Shown here one piece after another: positions 25,736 to 35,157 of a stretch of DNA of 64,000 nt. Source of the stretch: Gemmobacter sp034519525. GTDB lineage: Bacteria; Pseudomonadota; Alphaproteobacteria; Rhodobacterales; Rhodobacteraceae. The stretch is taken from NCBI GenBank assembly GCA_034519525.1, contig JAXHOJ010000054.1, forward strand, positions 122,829 through 186,828. Direction: 5' to 3'. Below the pieces are notes generated by a model. It saw nothing but the letters and a program-made list of their open reading frames with translations. It did no database searches and was not told the origin of the DNA. The position numbers were made by a program, and so were the translations under genes. Every line of letters starts with the position of its first letter. Position 1 is the first letter of the stretch.

Positions 25736-27154
25736 TCAGATCCCCAGTATCGTGCCGATCATGTCATCAGCCACTTGCAGCACGCGGGCATTGGCTGAAA
25801 ACGCTTGCTCCACCAGCAAAAGCTGCTGCAACTCCTGATCACTGTCGACGCCTTGCGCGGCTGCGCTGGTGGCAAGCCCCGAAAGTCGGGCGGTGGTAAA
25901 GCTGTCATCCGCTTCGGCCTCCAGGCGGCGTGTGGCAATATCCGAAAGCAGTGCCGAAGCATGGCTGGCCGCGCTTTGGCCAGTACCATTGGCAGTGGTC
26001 AGGGCCTGATGCAGCCGCAGGATATGCGCAGGATTGCCCACTGGCCCGGGGGTTCCTGCGCCGATCCCATCGCGCAACAGGGCAAGGTTGCCGCCTGCCG
26101 CCGGATCAAGGCGTGGATTGATCTGCAGCGCCTGCGCCAGGCCCGGCATATCCGAAGAAAGGTTCGTGGCGAACAGGCCCAAAGCACCCTGCGCCAGGGT
26201 CGGGTCTACCCCATTGGCGGAAAACCGGGCCATCAGATCGGCGGCCAGCATATCCAGGCTTTGCTGGACATCCGGGGCGAGCATGTCGCGGATCGCAAAA
26301 TCGGTCGCCAGACTGCCGCCGGACATCAGCCGCCCTGCCGGATCGACAGCCTGGCCGTTCAGCGTCAGGCCGGACAGCCCTGCGCCAGATGTCATTTCCG
26401 GGGTTATCTGCTTTGCCGGTGTAAAGCCGAAGACGGCGGCTTTCCCGTCGATCAGTGTCGCGCCGCCCGCGCTGAAAAGGGCAATCCGGCCATTCCCACG
26501 ATCCACCTCGCGCAGGGGCAGGATTTGGGCAATCGTGTCGATCTCCTGTTGGCGCCGGTCCTGAAGGGCCGAGCTGTCGCCGCCCTGGGCAGTCACCGCC
26601 ATGATCCGGTTGTTCAGATCCTCCACCCGGGCAAGGCTGGTATTGAGCGTGTCAATCTGGCTACCGATCCGGGTATCAGCGGCAGATCGGGCATCGGAAA
26701 TGGTTCTGGCAGCATCGGCAATCCGGTCTGCCAGATCGGCTGCCGCCTGCACCGCCTTTGCCAGCAGGGGTTCAGATTCCGGCTGGGCAGCGGCCGTCAG
26801 AAAAGCTGCATCCAGATCGGCAATCCGCTGCGTCAGCCCGCCCGTATCATCGGCCGCCCCCAGCGCAGCTTCTGCGGTTTCCAGAAACCCGCGCCGGCTA
26901 GGTCGCAGCAATTCGGCCGCTGCTGCCTGTTCGGCTGTGGCGATGCGCCGATCCGCTAGCAGCGCCTGATCCTGCAGCCGCGAAATCCCCAGAACGGAAA
27001 CCCCGGCACTTTCGGCATGGCTGCCCAGCTGCGTTTCTCGCCGGGCATAGCCGGGGGTGGCGGCATTGGCGATATTGGCAGAGATCACCTCGGCCATGCG
27101 CGATGCAGCCGTCAGGCCAGACATGGCAGCCGACATTGCAGAAGACAGGCTCAT
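25736..27154 (-). CDS. flgK: Flagellar hook-associated protein 1 (FlgK)
   Basis: A hook-filament junction protein. The 472-residue protein starts with the rod/hook signature SSAMSAAMSGLTAASRMAEV followed by ISANIANAATPGYARRE. It ends with the C-terminal conserved helix QQLLLVEQAFSANARVLQVADDMIGTILGI (split). The rest is alanine-rich, as in other Rhodobacteraceae FlgK. Sits between flgE (46 bp) and flgL (1 bp). Confidence 0.93.
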   Translation of the reverse strand: MSLSSAMSAAMSGLTAASRMAEVISANIANAATPGYARRETQLGSHAESAGVSVLGISRLQDQALLADRRIATAEQAAAAELLRPSRRGFLETAEAALGAADDTGGLTQRIADLDAAFLTAAAQPESEPLLAKAVQAAADLADRIADAARTISDARSAADTRIGSQIDTLNTSLARVEDLNNRIMAVTAQGGDSSALQDRRQQEIDTIAQILPLREVDRGNGRIALFSAGGATLIDGKAAVFGFTPAKQITPEMTSGAGLSGLTLNGQAVDPAGRLMSGGSLATDFAIRDMLAPDVQQSLDMLAADLMARFSANGVDPTLAQGALGLFATNLSSDMPGLAQALQINPRLDPAAGGNLALLRDGIGAGTPGPVGNPAHILRLHQALTTANGTGQSAASHASALLSDIATRRLEAEADDSFTTARLSGLATSAAAQGVDSDQELQQLLLVEQAFSANARVLQVADDMIGTILGI

Positions 27155-27200
27155 GATATTCCTCAGGTTTAAGGGTGGTCCCGGCTGTCATCAGGGGGGA

Positions 27201-28505
27201 TCAGCGTTTGATGTTCGTGGTTTCCTGCAGCATTTCATCCACCGTCTGAATCACCTTGGCATTGGAGGAATAGGCGCGCTGGGTCTGGATCAGGCTCGTC
27301 AGTTCGGCCGCGACATCGGTGGTCGATCCCTCGCGGGCATAGCCGGCGATATTGCCCGTCGGCCCTTCACCGGCATCCCACAGGAAGAAGGCGCCCGAAT
27401 CCGGCGATACGCCATAGGCCTGATTGTCCAGCGGGGTCAGGCCGTCGGGGTTGGGCACATCGACCAGCGGCACCTGAAACAGCGTGCGGGTAAACCCGGT
27501 GTCATAGGTGGCCACCACCAGGCCCGCCTCATTCACCTCCACCCCCGTCAGCGTACCAACCGGAGAGCCGTCCTTGCCCACTGCCGTGGGCGAGAAACTG
27601 TCACCGATCTGGGTCAGCAGCGATTCACCGCCGGGGGTGCCGATCTCCATCACCAGTGGCCCGCCGCCCAGATCAAGGGTGATCGCGCCGGTGGCTGCAT
27701 CATAGGCCCCGCCCGCAACCACGGTCACAGAGGCCAGCGCCCCGCCGCCGTCACGTGTGGCATCGAACACCAGATCATATTCGCCCACCACTGCCCCGTC
27801 CGATGCGGAATCCGTCACCACCATCCGCCAGCTGTTCGAACTGCCATCGGCAGGCACCGTGGGCGTGAAGGTGAACTGCAGCGATTCCGTGGTGCCAAGA
27901 TTGCCGTAATATTCCACCGTCAGTGGCAAGGCCTCGCCCGTCGCCTCGGCTTCCGTTCCGGTGGCGGGCAGGTTGACGCCCAGTTTCACCGCCGTTGTGG
28001 GATCACCCGCCAGATCATTGGTGCGGATCACCACGGGTTGCAGCCCGCTGACCGTATCCCGCGACGTGGCAGAGACAGTGCCATCCGCCGCCGCAGGCCA
28101 GCCCATCAGCACCAGACCGGAATCGGTTTTCAGATAGCCGTCACGATCCGGGCTGAAAGAGGCGGTTGTGGTCAGCTGCAGGGATTCTGCCGAAATGGCA
28201 TCGGCATCGGCCTGGGGGGCGACAGGCAGCATCCCCCGCCCCGATACCGCCAGATCCAGCGCGCTGGAGGTCGACACCAGCGCCCCCCGTTCCGCGATCA
28301 GCCGCGAACTGCTGCTGCGCACGCCCCCGGCAGAATAGCTGGAGGCATTCTGCTGGCCGGTCATCACCAGCGCCTCGAAATCGGTGGTGACCCGTTTGTA
28401 GCCATAGGTGCCGGAATTGGCGATATTGTCCGATATGGTGGCCAGCCGGCTGGCATTGGCATTAAGCCCGGCCACACCGGCATTCAGGGCAGAAGAAATC
28501 GTCAT
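27201..28505 (-). CDS. flgE: Flagellar hook protein FlgE
   Basis: The building block of the flagellar hook. From the ATG at 28505 (MTISSALNAGVAGLNANASR) the protein has 434 residues. It carries the rod-hook signature ATISDNIANSGTYGYKRVTTD near residues 22-42 and the C-terminal LIQTQRAYSSNAKVIQTVDEMLQ of axial proteins. FALTS-type hook repeats replace the middle. An in-frame ATG at 28550 would add 15 residues without conservation. Upstream, 93 bp separates it from motB. Confidence 0.93.
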   Translation of the reverse strand: MTISSALNAGVAGLNANASRLATISDNIANSGTYGYKRVTTDFEALVMTGQQNASSYSAGGVRSSSSRLIAERGALVSTSSALDLAVSGRGMLPVAPQADADAISAESLQLTTTASFSPDRDGYLKTDSGLVLMGWPAAADGTVSATSRDTVSGLQPVVIRTNDLAGDPTTAVKLGVNLPATGTEAEATGEALPLTVEYYGNLGTTESLQFTFTPTVPADGSSNSWRMVVTDSASDGAVVGEYDLVFDATRDGGGALASVTVVAGGAYDAATGAITLDLGGGPLVMEIGTPGGESLLTQIGDSFSPTAVGKDGSPVGTLTGVEVNEAGLVVATYDTGFTRTLFQVPLVDVPNPDGLTPLDNQAYGVSPDSGAFFLWDAGEGPTGNIAGYAREGSTTDVAAELTSLIQTQRAYSSNAKVIQTVDEMLQETTNIKR

Positions 28506-28598
28506 GCAAAGCGCGCCTTTCTGAACCTCGATTCCATCGTGTGAAACCAAGGCTGCGCCCTTCGCCTTAAGATTGCCCTAACCGGAACCGGCTTTCCG

Positions 28599-29399
28599 TC
28601 AGCGATCCCGCCGCAGCAGCACGATTTCGACACGGTTGTTGCGCGTCACCATCGGATCTGCGGTTACCGGCTTGCGGTCGGCATGGCCCGCAATGCGCCG
28701 CAGCCGATCTGCAGGCAGCCCCGCCTGTTCCAGCAGGCTGCGCATCGCCTGTGCCCGTGCCGCCGAAAGATCCCAGGCCGGATTGCGCCGCAGCACCAGC
28801 GGATAGGCCCGCACATGGCCATTCACCGCAATACCGTTGCGGGTGATCGCCAGAACTTCGGCCAGCATCCGGGCCAGCGGTTGCAGAACGGGGGCAGGAT
28901 CCGCCGTTTCCGCCAGGAACAGCGGATTGTCGTCCAGATCGTAAAGCTCGATCACCAGCCCCTCATCCGTCACGCGGGTCACGACATGGCGCAGGGCCAT
29001 TTCCATCGTCATGCTTTCACCGCCAAAGGCTGTCAGCGCCCGGTCGATATCGGCCTTGGCCGCCGCAAGCGCACCCTCTTCCCCCGGATCGCGCCCGCCG
29101 GCGATGCCGGTGCCCGATTTCGCCTCCAGCTTGTCGGAAAACATCGCCTCGCCATGCAGCACATCTTCACCCCCCGCAGAGCTGCGGGTCAGCGAAATAT
29201 TGGGGTTGAAGTAATCCGCCACCCCCTTGCGCTGTTTTTCCGTTGTTGCGCCCAGCAGCCACATCAGCAGGAAGAAGGCCATCATGGCCGTCACGAAATC
29301 GGCATAGGCCACTTTCCACGCCCCACCGTGGTGCCCGCCGCCGCTTATGATCTTCTTCCGTTTGATGATGACTGGCGCGGCATTTCCCTTGCCCGCCAT
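28599..29399 (-). CDS. motB: Flagellar motor stator protein MotB
   Basis: Stator subunit that anchors the MotA/B proton channel to peptidoglycan. The 266-residue protein has an N-terminal membrane helix with the proton-carrying aspartate in AYADFVTAMMAFFLLMWLLG (D34). The plug region follows, then a C-terminal OmpA-like domain with SAARAQAMRSLLEQAGLPADRL and DPMVTRNNRVEIVLLR. MotA is not in the window. The ATG at 29399 gives MAGKGNAAPVIIKRKK; the alternative at 29408 adds three residues. It leads the flagellar run. Confidence 0.92.
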   Translation of the reverse strand: MAGKGNAAPVIIKRKKIISGGGHHGGAWKVAYADFVTAMMAFFLLMWLLGATTEKQRKGVADYFNPNISLTRSSAGGEDVLHGEAMFSDKLEAKSGTGIAGGRDPGEEGALAAAKADIDRALTAFGGESMTMEMALRHVVTRVTDEGLVIELYDLDDNPLFLAETADPAPVLQPLARMLAEVLAITRNGIAVNGHVRAYPLVLRRNPAWDLSAARAQAMRSLLEQAGLPADRLRRIAGHADRKPVTADPMVTRNNRVEIVLLRRDR

Positions 29400-29480
29400 C
29401 CCACACACCTGTCTTACACCCAGCTCCAGAATGGCCGATCGCGGTGAAAGACGGCTTAACAGCTAAAAAGCCGGGTAAAA

Positions 29481-30116
29481 TCAGGCGAGCAGATGCACCG
29501 GCCCGCCTGCCGCCTGCGCATCGCTTTCATCATGTGTCACCAGCAGCGTGGGCAGCCCTTCGGCGCGCGCATGTTCAAAGGCAAAATGGCGGATTTCGGA
29601 TCTGAGACCTGCATCCAGCCGCGAAAACGGCTCGTCCAGCAGCAGGGCGCGCGGGCGGGCCAGCAAGGTCCGCATCAGTGCGGCGCGGGCGCGCTGCCCG
29701 CCAGACAGGGTGGCGGGGTCACGATCAAAGAACCCGCTCAGGCCGGTCCGGTCCAGCGCCGCTTCTATGGCCTGCCGCCGGGCGCTGCGGCCGCGCAGGG
29801 CGGGCGTCAGGCCGAAGGCCAGGTTTTCCCCCACGCTCAGATGCGGGAACAGCAGTGCTTCCTGAAACATCAGGCCGATGCGCCGGGCTTCGGCAGGCAG
29901 GTTCCCCACATTCAGCCCGTCCAGAAAGATCTCGCCCTGCAGCCGGAATTCGGGCGCCAGATGGCCACCGATGGCATCCAACAGCGTGGATTTACCCACC
30001 CCCGATGGGCCCATCACCGTATAGATCACCCCCGGCGGCACCGAGAGATTCAGCGCCGAAAACAGCGGGGTGCCGCCATGCGGGGTCAGGGTCAGGGCGC
30101 GCAATTCCAGTGTCAT
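29481..30116 (-). CDS. ynjD: YnjD-type ABC transporter ATP-binding protein
   Basis: ATPase of an ABC importer. The 211-residue protein has Walker A GPSGVGKSTLLD at 36-47, Q-loop GLMFQEALLFPHL, the signature LSGGQRARAALMRTLLARP and Walker B ALLLDEPFSRLD, followed by the H-loop LLVTHDESDA. It overlaps the permease gene by 4 bp. Size and partners fit the uncharacterised YnjBCD system better than thiamine ThiBPQ, which it also resembles. Confidence 0.88.
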   Translation of the reverse strand: MTLELRALTLTPHGGTPLFSALNLSVPPGVIYTVMGPSGVGKSTLLDAIGGHLAPEFRLQGEIFLDGLNVGNLPAEARRIGLMFQEALLFPHLSVGENLAFGLTPALRGRSARRQAIEAALDRTGLSGFFDRDPATLSGGQRARAALMRTLLARPRALLLDEPFSRLDAGLRSEIRHFAFEHARAEGLPTLLVTHDESDAQAAGGPVHLLA

Positions 30117-31777
30117 CCAGCCCTCATGGCGCGGCGGTTGCGGAACATCAGGGCCGGAAAGCCCAGGGCCAGCGCATAGGCCAATGCAGGCAGCCCCGCC
30201 AGCAGCAGGCCCGAAACCGCCGCCGCCCGCCGGTCCGCGCCAGAGGCCAGCGCCACGGCCTCGGTGGCCAGCGTGGGCACGCGGCCCGCCCCCATGAACA
30301 GCGTGGGCAGGAACTGCGCGGTCGACACCGCAATGCCAAGTGCTGCGGCAGCCAGCAGCGGTGCCGCCAGCAGCGGCAGCTTCACGCGGAACAGCCGCCG
30401 CCCCGGGCCGGCCCCCAAGGCCGCCGCTGCACGGATCTGCCTCTGGTCTATCGCGCGCCAGGGATCAGACAGCGCCAGCAGAACATAGGGAAACACGAAC
30501 AGCATCTGCGCCCAGAAGACCGCAGGCAAACGCTGCAGGCCAAGCTGCAGAAACAGCCCGTTCAACCCGAACAGAAAGCCGATCTGCGGCAGCAGCAGCG
30601 GTGTCAGCAGCAGGCCCTCGGCCCAGCGGGCACGGGGCATCTGGCCCCGGTCTTCGCCCTCCAGCCAGGCCACGGCCAGCACCAGTGCCAGGGCCGTTGT
30701 GGCCAGCGCCAGCATCATCGTCGTGGCCAGCGGCCGCACCCAGCTGCCCCACATCCAGCCCCGCAGCGTCAGCCCCTCGGGCCAGAGATCAGGAAAGCTC
30801 CATCGGAAGGCAAAGGCCCAGACCGCGATCAGCAGCAGCGCGCAAACGCCTGCCAGCAGCAGCCCATGCCCCAGCGCGGCAGGCAGCGCCAGGCTCAGCC
30901 GCCGCCCGCGCCCGCCCCGCATGATCCAGCGGCGCCCGGCACGGGCCATGCCGCGCTCTGCCAGCCACCACACCCCGATCACCGCTGCAATCAGCAGCAC
31001 CAGAAGCACTGCCCCGGCGCTCGCCGGCAGGATCATCGCCGGATCGGGATCGGTAAAGCCGCGGGTCAGCACCACAGCCAGCGGCGGGGGTTGGCCGGGG
31101 CCAAGGATCATGGCCATATCCACCACCGACAGGGCATAGGCCAGGGTGATGAACACTGGCAGCCGGACGAGCGGGTAAAGCTGCGGAAGCACCAGCTTCA
31201 GCCAGATCGCCCCCGCCGAATAGCCCAGAGACCGGCCTGCCGCCATGATCTGCGCCATGGGCAGACGCGCCTGCGCCGCAGCCAGCATCAACAGCAGAAA
31301 CGGCATCTCTTTCACCGCCAGCCCGAACAGCAGCGCCAGACCCTGCGCATCATTCACCGTGGCAATGGATGGTGGCACCTGCCAGCCCATCGGCACCGCG
31401 ATCACCCGCGCGATCCAGCCCGAAGGCGCCAGCAGAAACGCCAGCCCCAGCGCCAGCGCCGCATGGGGCGTGGCCAGCAGCGGCGGCATCACCCGCAACG
31501 CCGCCGGAAACCGGGCCAGCAACCCCAGCGCCGCCAGCAGGGCCAGCAGCGTAGATCCGATGCCGGTGAACAGCGTCAGCGCCAGGCTCGTGCCAAAACC
31601 CGGCAGCCCGATCAGCTCGCGCAGCGGCGCCAGTGTCGGGCCTGCCTGCCCAAGCGCCGGCAGATGGCCCAGGGCCGCCGCCAGCGTCAGCCCCGCCCCG
31701 GCGGCAATCGGCAGGGCGAACCCCACCAGAATCACCGCCAGAACAGCAGCCCGCAGCCCGCGGCCGGCCCGCTTCAT
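30113..31777 (-). CDS. ynjC: YnjC-type ABC transporter permease (fused two-domain)
   Basis: A 554-residue, very hydrophobic protein with about twelve membrane segments in two repeated halves, as in the fused permeases YnjC and ThiP. Each half has an EAA-like cytoplasmic loop (AAGRSLGYSAGAIWLKLVLPQLYPL in the first, split; AAAALGAGPGRRLFRVKLPLL in the second). It overlaps both ynjD and ynjB by 4 bp, so all three are made together. Confidence 0.87.
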   Translation of the reverse strand: MKRAGRGLRAAVLAVILVGFALPIAAGAGLTLAAALGHLPALGQAGPTLAPLRELIGLPGFGTSLALTLFTGIGSTLLALLAALGLLARFPAALRVMPPLLATPHAALALGLAFLLAPSGWIARVIAVPMGWQVPPSIATVNDAQGLALLFGLAVKEMPFLLLMLAAAQARLPMAQIMAAGRSLGYSAGAIWLKLVLPQLYPLVRLPVFITLAYALSVVDMAMILGPGQPPPLAVVLTRGFTDPDPAMILPASAGAVLLVLLIAAVIGVWWLAERGMARAGRRWIMRGGRGRRLSLALPAALGHGLLLAGVCALLLIAVWAFAFRWSFPDLWPEGLTLRGWMWGSWVRPLATTMMLALATTALALVLAVAWLEGEDRGQMPRARWAEGLLLTPLLLPQIGFLFGLNGLFLQLGLQRLPAVFWAQMLFVFPYVLLALSDPWRAIDQRQIRAAAALGAGPGRRLFRVKLPLLAAPLLAAAALGIAVSTAQFLPTLFMGAGRVPTLATEAVALASGADRRAAAVSGLLLAGLPALAYALALGFPALMFRNRRAMRAG

Positions 31778-32964
31778 TTCGTGCTACGCTGCGCCCAGTC
31801 TGCGGTCACGCGGGTCATCCAGCCGGGATGCGGCTCCAGCAGCGTCGGCCCCAGATCCTCCAGCCGGGGCAAGGCCGGTGCGGCGGGCAATGCCGAGAAC
31901 AGCGCCTGCTCCTCTGGCCCCAGCTTTGCCGGGTCCAGCACCGAAAAGCTGCCAAGGATGCTGATATCCTGCGCCTTGGCCTGCGTGGCGGGCTCCAGCA
32001 GGAAATTCGCCACCACCTCGGCGCCAGCCTTGTGGGCGGCATTATACGGAATGGCGACAAAGCTGATATTGCCGATGCTGCCTCCCTCGGGCACGAAGAC
32101 CCGGGCGGTTTCGGGCAGCAGGCCCTGTTCGATGAAGGCGGCCGTCGATGCCGGGTCAAAGCTCATGGCAATGTCGATCTCGCCATCGTTCAGCAATTTG
32201 GTCTGCACGCTTTCATCTTCGGGTCTTCGCGTCGGGCTTCTTCGCCACAGATGGGGGCGCAGCGCGTCATACCAGGCCCAAAGCGGTGCAGTGGCTGCTG
32301 CATAGCTTTCGTCGGTGGGCGCGGCTTGCAGGGCTGCGGCATCCGGTGCCAGTTCGACCAGCGCCTGTTTCAGGAAAGTGGCCCCCATGAAATTCGACGC
32401 GTCAGGATGCGTCATCCGCCCCGGATGCGCCGCCGCCCAGTCGACAAAACCCGCCATCGAGGTTGGCAGATCATCCGCCCGCGCGGTATCGGCCACAAAG
32501 ACGAATTTCGCCAGCCGCCACGGGCTTTCCATGCCATCAACCGGCACGGTGAAATCGACTGAAGCTGCCGATCCCGGCGACAGATCAAGATATTTCGCAT
32601 TCGGCAGCTGCGGCACAAAAGGCCCGTGCAGCAGCCCCTGCTCTTTCATCGCCAGAAAATTCGGCCCGTTGATCCAGATCAGATCCACCGCGCCGTCCGC
32701 ATCCTGCCCGGCGGTCTTTTCCGACAGCACGCGCGTCACCGCCTCGGCAGTATCGGTCAGCTTCACATGTTCGACGCTGACGCCATAAAGCCGCTCGGTT
32801 TCATTTCCGACCCAGGCCAGAAAATCATTGGTGCGCGTATCGCCGCCCCAGGCGTTGAAATAAACCGTCTGGCCGCGCGCGGCCTCCAGCGTGGCCTGCC
32901 AGTCATCGGCCAGCGCAGGGGTAACAAGGGCAGAGCAAAGGGCAAGGGCAGCAAGAAAACGCAT
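31774..32964 (-). CDS. ynjB: YnjB-type ABC transporter substrate-binding protein
   Basis: Periplasmic binding protein of the importer. The 396-residue product from the ATG at 32964 (GGAGG upstream) has a signal peptide (MRFLAALALCSALVTPALAD). YnjB-like segments follow: GQTVYFNAWGGDTRTNDFLA, AVDLIWINGPNFLAMKEQGLL, VPVDGMESPWRLAKFVFVA, TAPLWAWYDALRPHLWR, and the closing LLEPHPGWMTRVTADW. The ligand is not known; similarity to the thiamine system is only general. An in-frame ATG at 33081 would lie before the ribosome-binding site. Confidence 0.87.
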   Translation of the reverse strand: MRFLAALALCSALVTPALADDWQATLEAARGQTVYFNAWGGDTRTNDFLAWVGNETERLYGVSVEHVKLTDTAEAVTRVLSEKTAGQDADGAVDLIWINGPNFLAMKEQGLLHGPFVPQLPNAKYLDLSPGSAASVDFTVPVDGMESPWRLAKFVFVADTARADDLPTSMAGFVDWAAAHPGRMTHPDASNFMGATFLKQALVELAPDAAALQAAPTDESYAAATAPLWAWYDALRPHLWRRSPTRRPEDESVQTKLLNDGEIDIAMSFDPASTAAFIEQGLLPETARVFVPEGGSIGNISFVAIPYNAAHKAGAEVVANFLLEPATQAKAQDISILGSFSVLDPAKLGPEEQALFSALPAAPALPRLEDLGPTLLEPHPGWMTRVTADWAQRSTK

Positions 32965-32998
32965 GAAACCTCCGGGTGTTTGTTCCGGTGTAGCGCGC

Positions 32999-34006
32999 CT
33001 ATGCCGTCCCGTCACCTTCCCCACGCGAAGGTGATGAACGCTCTGCATCAGACTCTGCCGCAGACAGCGCCGCCTGCACATCTTCCAGCCGCCAGCCGAT
33101 GCGGCGGGTCAGCCCGTCGCGCACCGCCCAGAACAGCAGCCGATAGAAGGCGCGTTTCTGATCGCCCTGTTTCAACCCGCGCAGCAGCCATTTCGGCAAT
33201 ACGATGGCCAGCGCCGGCCAGAACCAGATCCCCGCCGCCCGGCGATACAGCAACAGCAGGTTGCGGTGGTAGAAATAAGTCTTCCAGATCGGGCGAAACG
33301 CCCCATCCGCCGAAAAGGTGGAACAATCATGCTCAAACCGGATGCCCGGAAAGAACCCGATCCGACAGCCGATCGCCGTCAGGCCCAGCGTATACAGCCC
33401 GTCTTCGGCATAGACGAACAGCCGCCCCTCCGGAAACCCGCCACGCTCGATGGCATGGCGCGACAGAAACAGCCCGACGAAGGACGCCCCATCCACCCGC
33501 ATCGGTTCTGTCCGGTCATAATCGGCATCGTTCAGATGAAACGCCGCGCGCCCGCCGCCGGCGAAGGTGCGCAGAAAGATCTTCGGATGCCAGAACGGGT
33601 TCAGCACTGGCCGGTTCATCCCGCACACCCGCCCATCGGGAAAGCGCACGGCGGCCGCCACGGCATCCCAATCGGCGGTATCGGCCGCCCGAAACGCCGC
33701 CACCGCGCCCGGCTCCGGTCTGGCGTCGTCATCCTGCACCAGCACCCAGTCCGGCGCGTGATGCTGCATCGCATGGCGCAGCGCCAGCTCGAACCCGCCG
33801 GCCCCGCCAAGGTTTGCCGGCGACAGGATCAGATCCAGCCGTGGATCGGTGATCGCGGCCAGCATGTCGCGCGTGCCGTCGGTCGATCCATTGTCCACCA
33901 CCACCAGCGCGTCAATGGGTTCGGCCAGCAGCCGCTCCACCGTCGGCCCGATCTGCGCCAGACGGTTGTAGGTGACCACAACAGCACAGATGCGCGCCGC
34001 AGACAT
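32999..34006 (-). CDS. Family 2 glycosyltransferase, probably galactofuranosyl-transfer
   Basis: The 335-residue protein has the GT-A nucleotide-binding start ICAVVVTYNRLAQIG (residues 5-19), VVVDNGSTDGTRD, and the metal-binding VLVQDDDARPEPGAV. After FVYAEDGLYTLGLTAIG it carries a membrane-associated C-terminal region (LLLLYRRAAGIWFWPALAI). It starts on the glf stop (TGATG), so it is translationally coupled to UDP-galactopyranose mutase and likely uses UDP-galactofuranose; GlfT-like enzymes have this architecture. Its C-terminus is low-complexity and charged (SSPSRGEGDGTA). Acceptor unknown. Confidence 0.85.
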   Translation of the reverse strand: MSAARICAVVVTYNRLAQIGPTVERLLAEPIDALVVVDNGSTDGTRDMLAAITDPRLDLILSPANLGGAGGFELALRHAMQHHAPDWVLVQDDDARPEPGAVAAFRAADTADWDAVAAAVRFPDGRVCGMNRPVLNPFWHPKIFLRTFAGGGRAAFHLNDADYDRTEPMRVDGASFVGLFLSRHAIERGGFPEGRLFVYAEDGLYTLGLTAIGCRIGFFPGIRFEHDCSTFSADGAFRPIWKTYFYHRNLLLLYRRAAGIWFWPALAIVLPKWLLRGLKQGDQKRAFYRLLFWAVRDGLTRRIGWRLEDVQAALSAAESDAERSSPSRGEGDGTA

Positions 34007-35157
34007 CAGAGCGGGTTGACCGTGAAGGCAGGCATCTTTTCCTGGGCTTCCGTCGCCGCCAGGAAGCGGCGCCCGCAATCCAGCGCCTCACGGATCGTCA
34101 CATCCATATCAAGGTAACGATAGGTGCCCAGACGGCCCACGAAGGTCACATTCGGCTCGGCCTCGGCCTTGGCCACATATTCGGCCAGCAGCGTTTTTTC
34201 CGCCACCTGCCGGATCGGGTAATACGGAATATCCTCGGGCCCGCAGGCGCGCGAGAATTCCTTGTACAGCACCGATCCCTCATGGCTTTCCCAGGGCGAG
34301 AAATGCTTGTGTTCGGTGATGCGGGTATATGGCACATCCACATCGCCATAGTTCATCACGGCACAGCCCTGATAATCGCCCTGATAGCTGAACCGTTCAA
34401 AATCCAGCGTGCGATAGCCCAGCCGGCCCAGATCAAAGCCGAACCAGCCATCAATCGGACCGGAATAGAACACATGATCATAATCCGCCGCCTGAGCGCG
34501 GCTGAACGTGGTGTTCAGCCGGACAGTGATATTCTCATGGTCCAGAATCCGTTCCACCATGGCGGTATAGCCGTTTTCCGGCATCCCCTGAAACTGGTGG
34601 AAGAAATAGTTGTCGTCATAGTTGAACCGCACCGGCAGCCGTTTCAGGATCGAGGCCGGCAGTTCGCTGGGCGAACAGCCCCATTGCTTGATCGTATAGC
34701 CCTTGAAAAACGCCTCATACAGATCTGGGCCGACAAAGCGCAAAGCCTGTTCTTCAAAGGTCTGCGGATCGGCGATCGAAGTATCGGCCTTCGATTCCAG
34801 GAACACCCGCGCCTCATCGGGGCGCAGGGTCTGGCCAAAGAACTGGTTGATCGTATGCAGGTTCACCGGCAGCGAATACACTGCCCCCTGCGACGTGGTC
34901 TTCACCCGGTTCTTGTAGGGCAGGAAGGTTTCATGGCGGTTCACATATTCCCACACCTCGGCATCATCGGTATGAAAGATATGCGGGCCATAGATATGCA
35001 CCATCACATCCGTATCGGCATCGCGTTCGGTATGGCAGTTGCCCGCCACATGCGGCCGTGCATCCACAATGGTAATCCGGTGGCCGGCCTCAGCCAGCAT
35101 CCGCCCGATCACGGCGCCTGAAAGTCCCGCGCCCACCATCAGACAATGCTTGCTCAT
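34006..35157 (-). CDS. glf: UDP-galactopyranose mutase
   Basis: Converts UDP-galactopyranose to UDP-galactofuranose using reduced FAD. The 383-residue protein has the Rossmann GAGLSGAVIGRMLAEAGH at 8-25, then VDARPHVAGNCHTERD, GPHIFHTDDAEVWEYV, FFKGYTIKQWG, and YTRITEHKHFSPW with the arginines and tyrosines of the active site. Coupled to the downstream glycosyltransferase. Galactofuranose in bacteria occurs in lipopolysaccharide O-chains or capsules, and the pair suggests a surface glycan. Confidence 0.95.
   Translation of the reverse strand: MSKHCLMVGAGLSGAVIGRMLAEAGHRITIVDARPHVAGNCHTERDADTDVMVHIYGPHIFHTDDAEVWEYVNRHETFLPYKNRVKTTSQGAVYSLPVNLHTINQFFGQTLRPDEARVFLESKADTSIADPQTFEEQALRFVGPDLYEAFFKGYTIKQWGCSPSELPASILKRLPVRFNYDDNYFFHQFQGMPENGYTAMVERILDHENITVRLNTTFSRAQAADYDHVFYSGPIDGWFGFDLGRLGYRTLDFERFSYQGDYQGCAVMNYGDVDVPYTRITEHKHFSPWESHEGSVLYKEFSRACGPEDIPYYPIRQVAEKTLLAEYVAKAEAEPNVTFVGRLGTYRYLDMDVTIREALDCGRRFLAATEAQEKMPAFTVNPL

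Noticed and set aside
27057..28544. 495-codon plus-strand frame
   Set aside because: Antisense to flgE and flgK; Gly/Arg/His-rich and lacks a ribosome-binding site or motif.
29678..32305. Long open frame of 875 codons on the plus strand
   Set aside because: It is the antisense shadow of the ynjC-ynjD region; composition is Arg/Pro/Gln-rich with no domain, as expected for GC-rich antisense frames.
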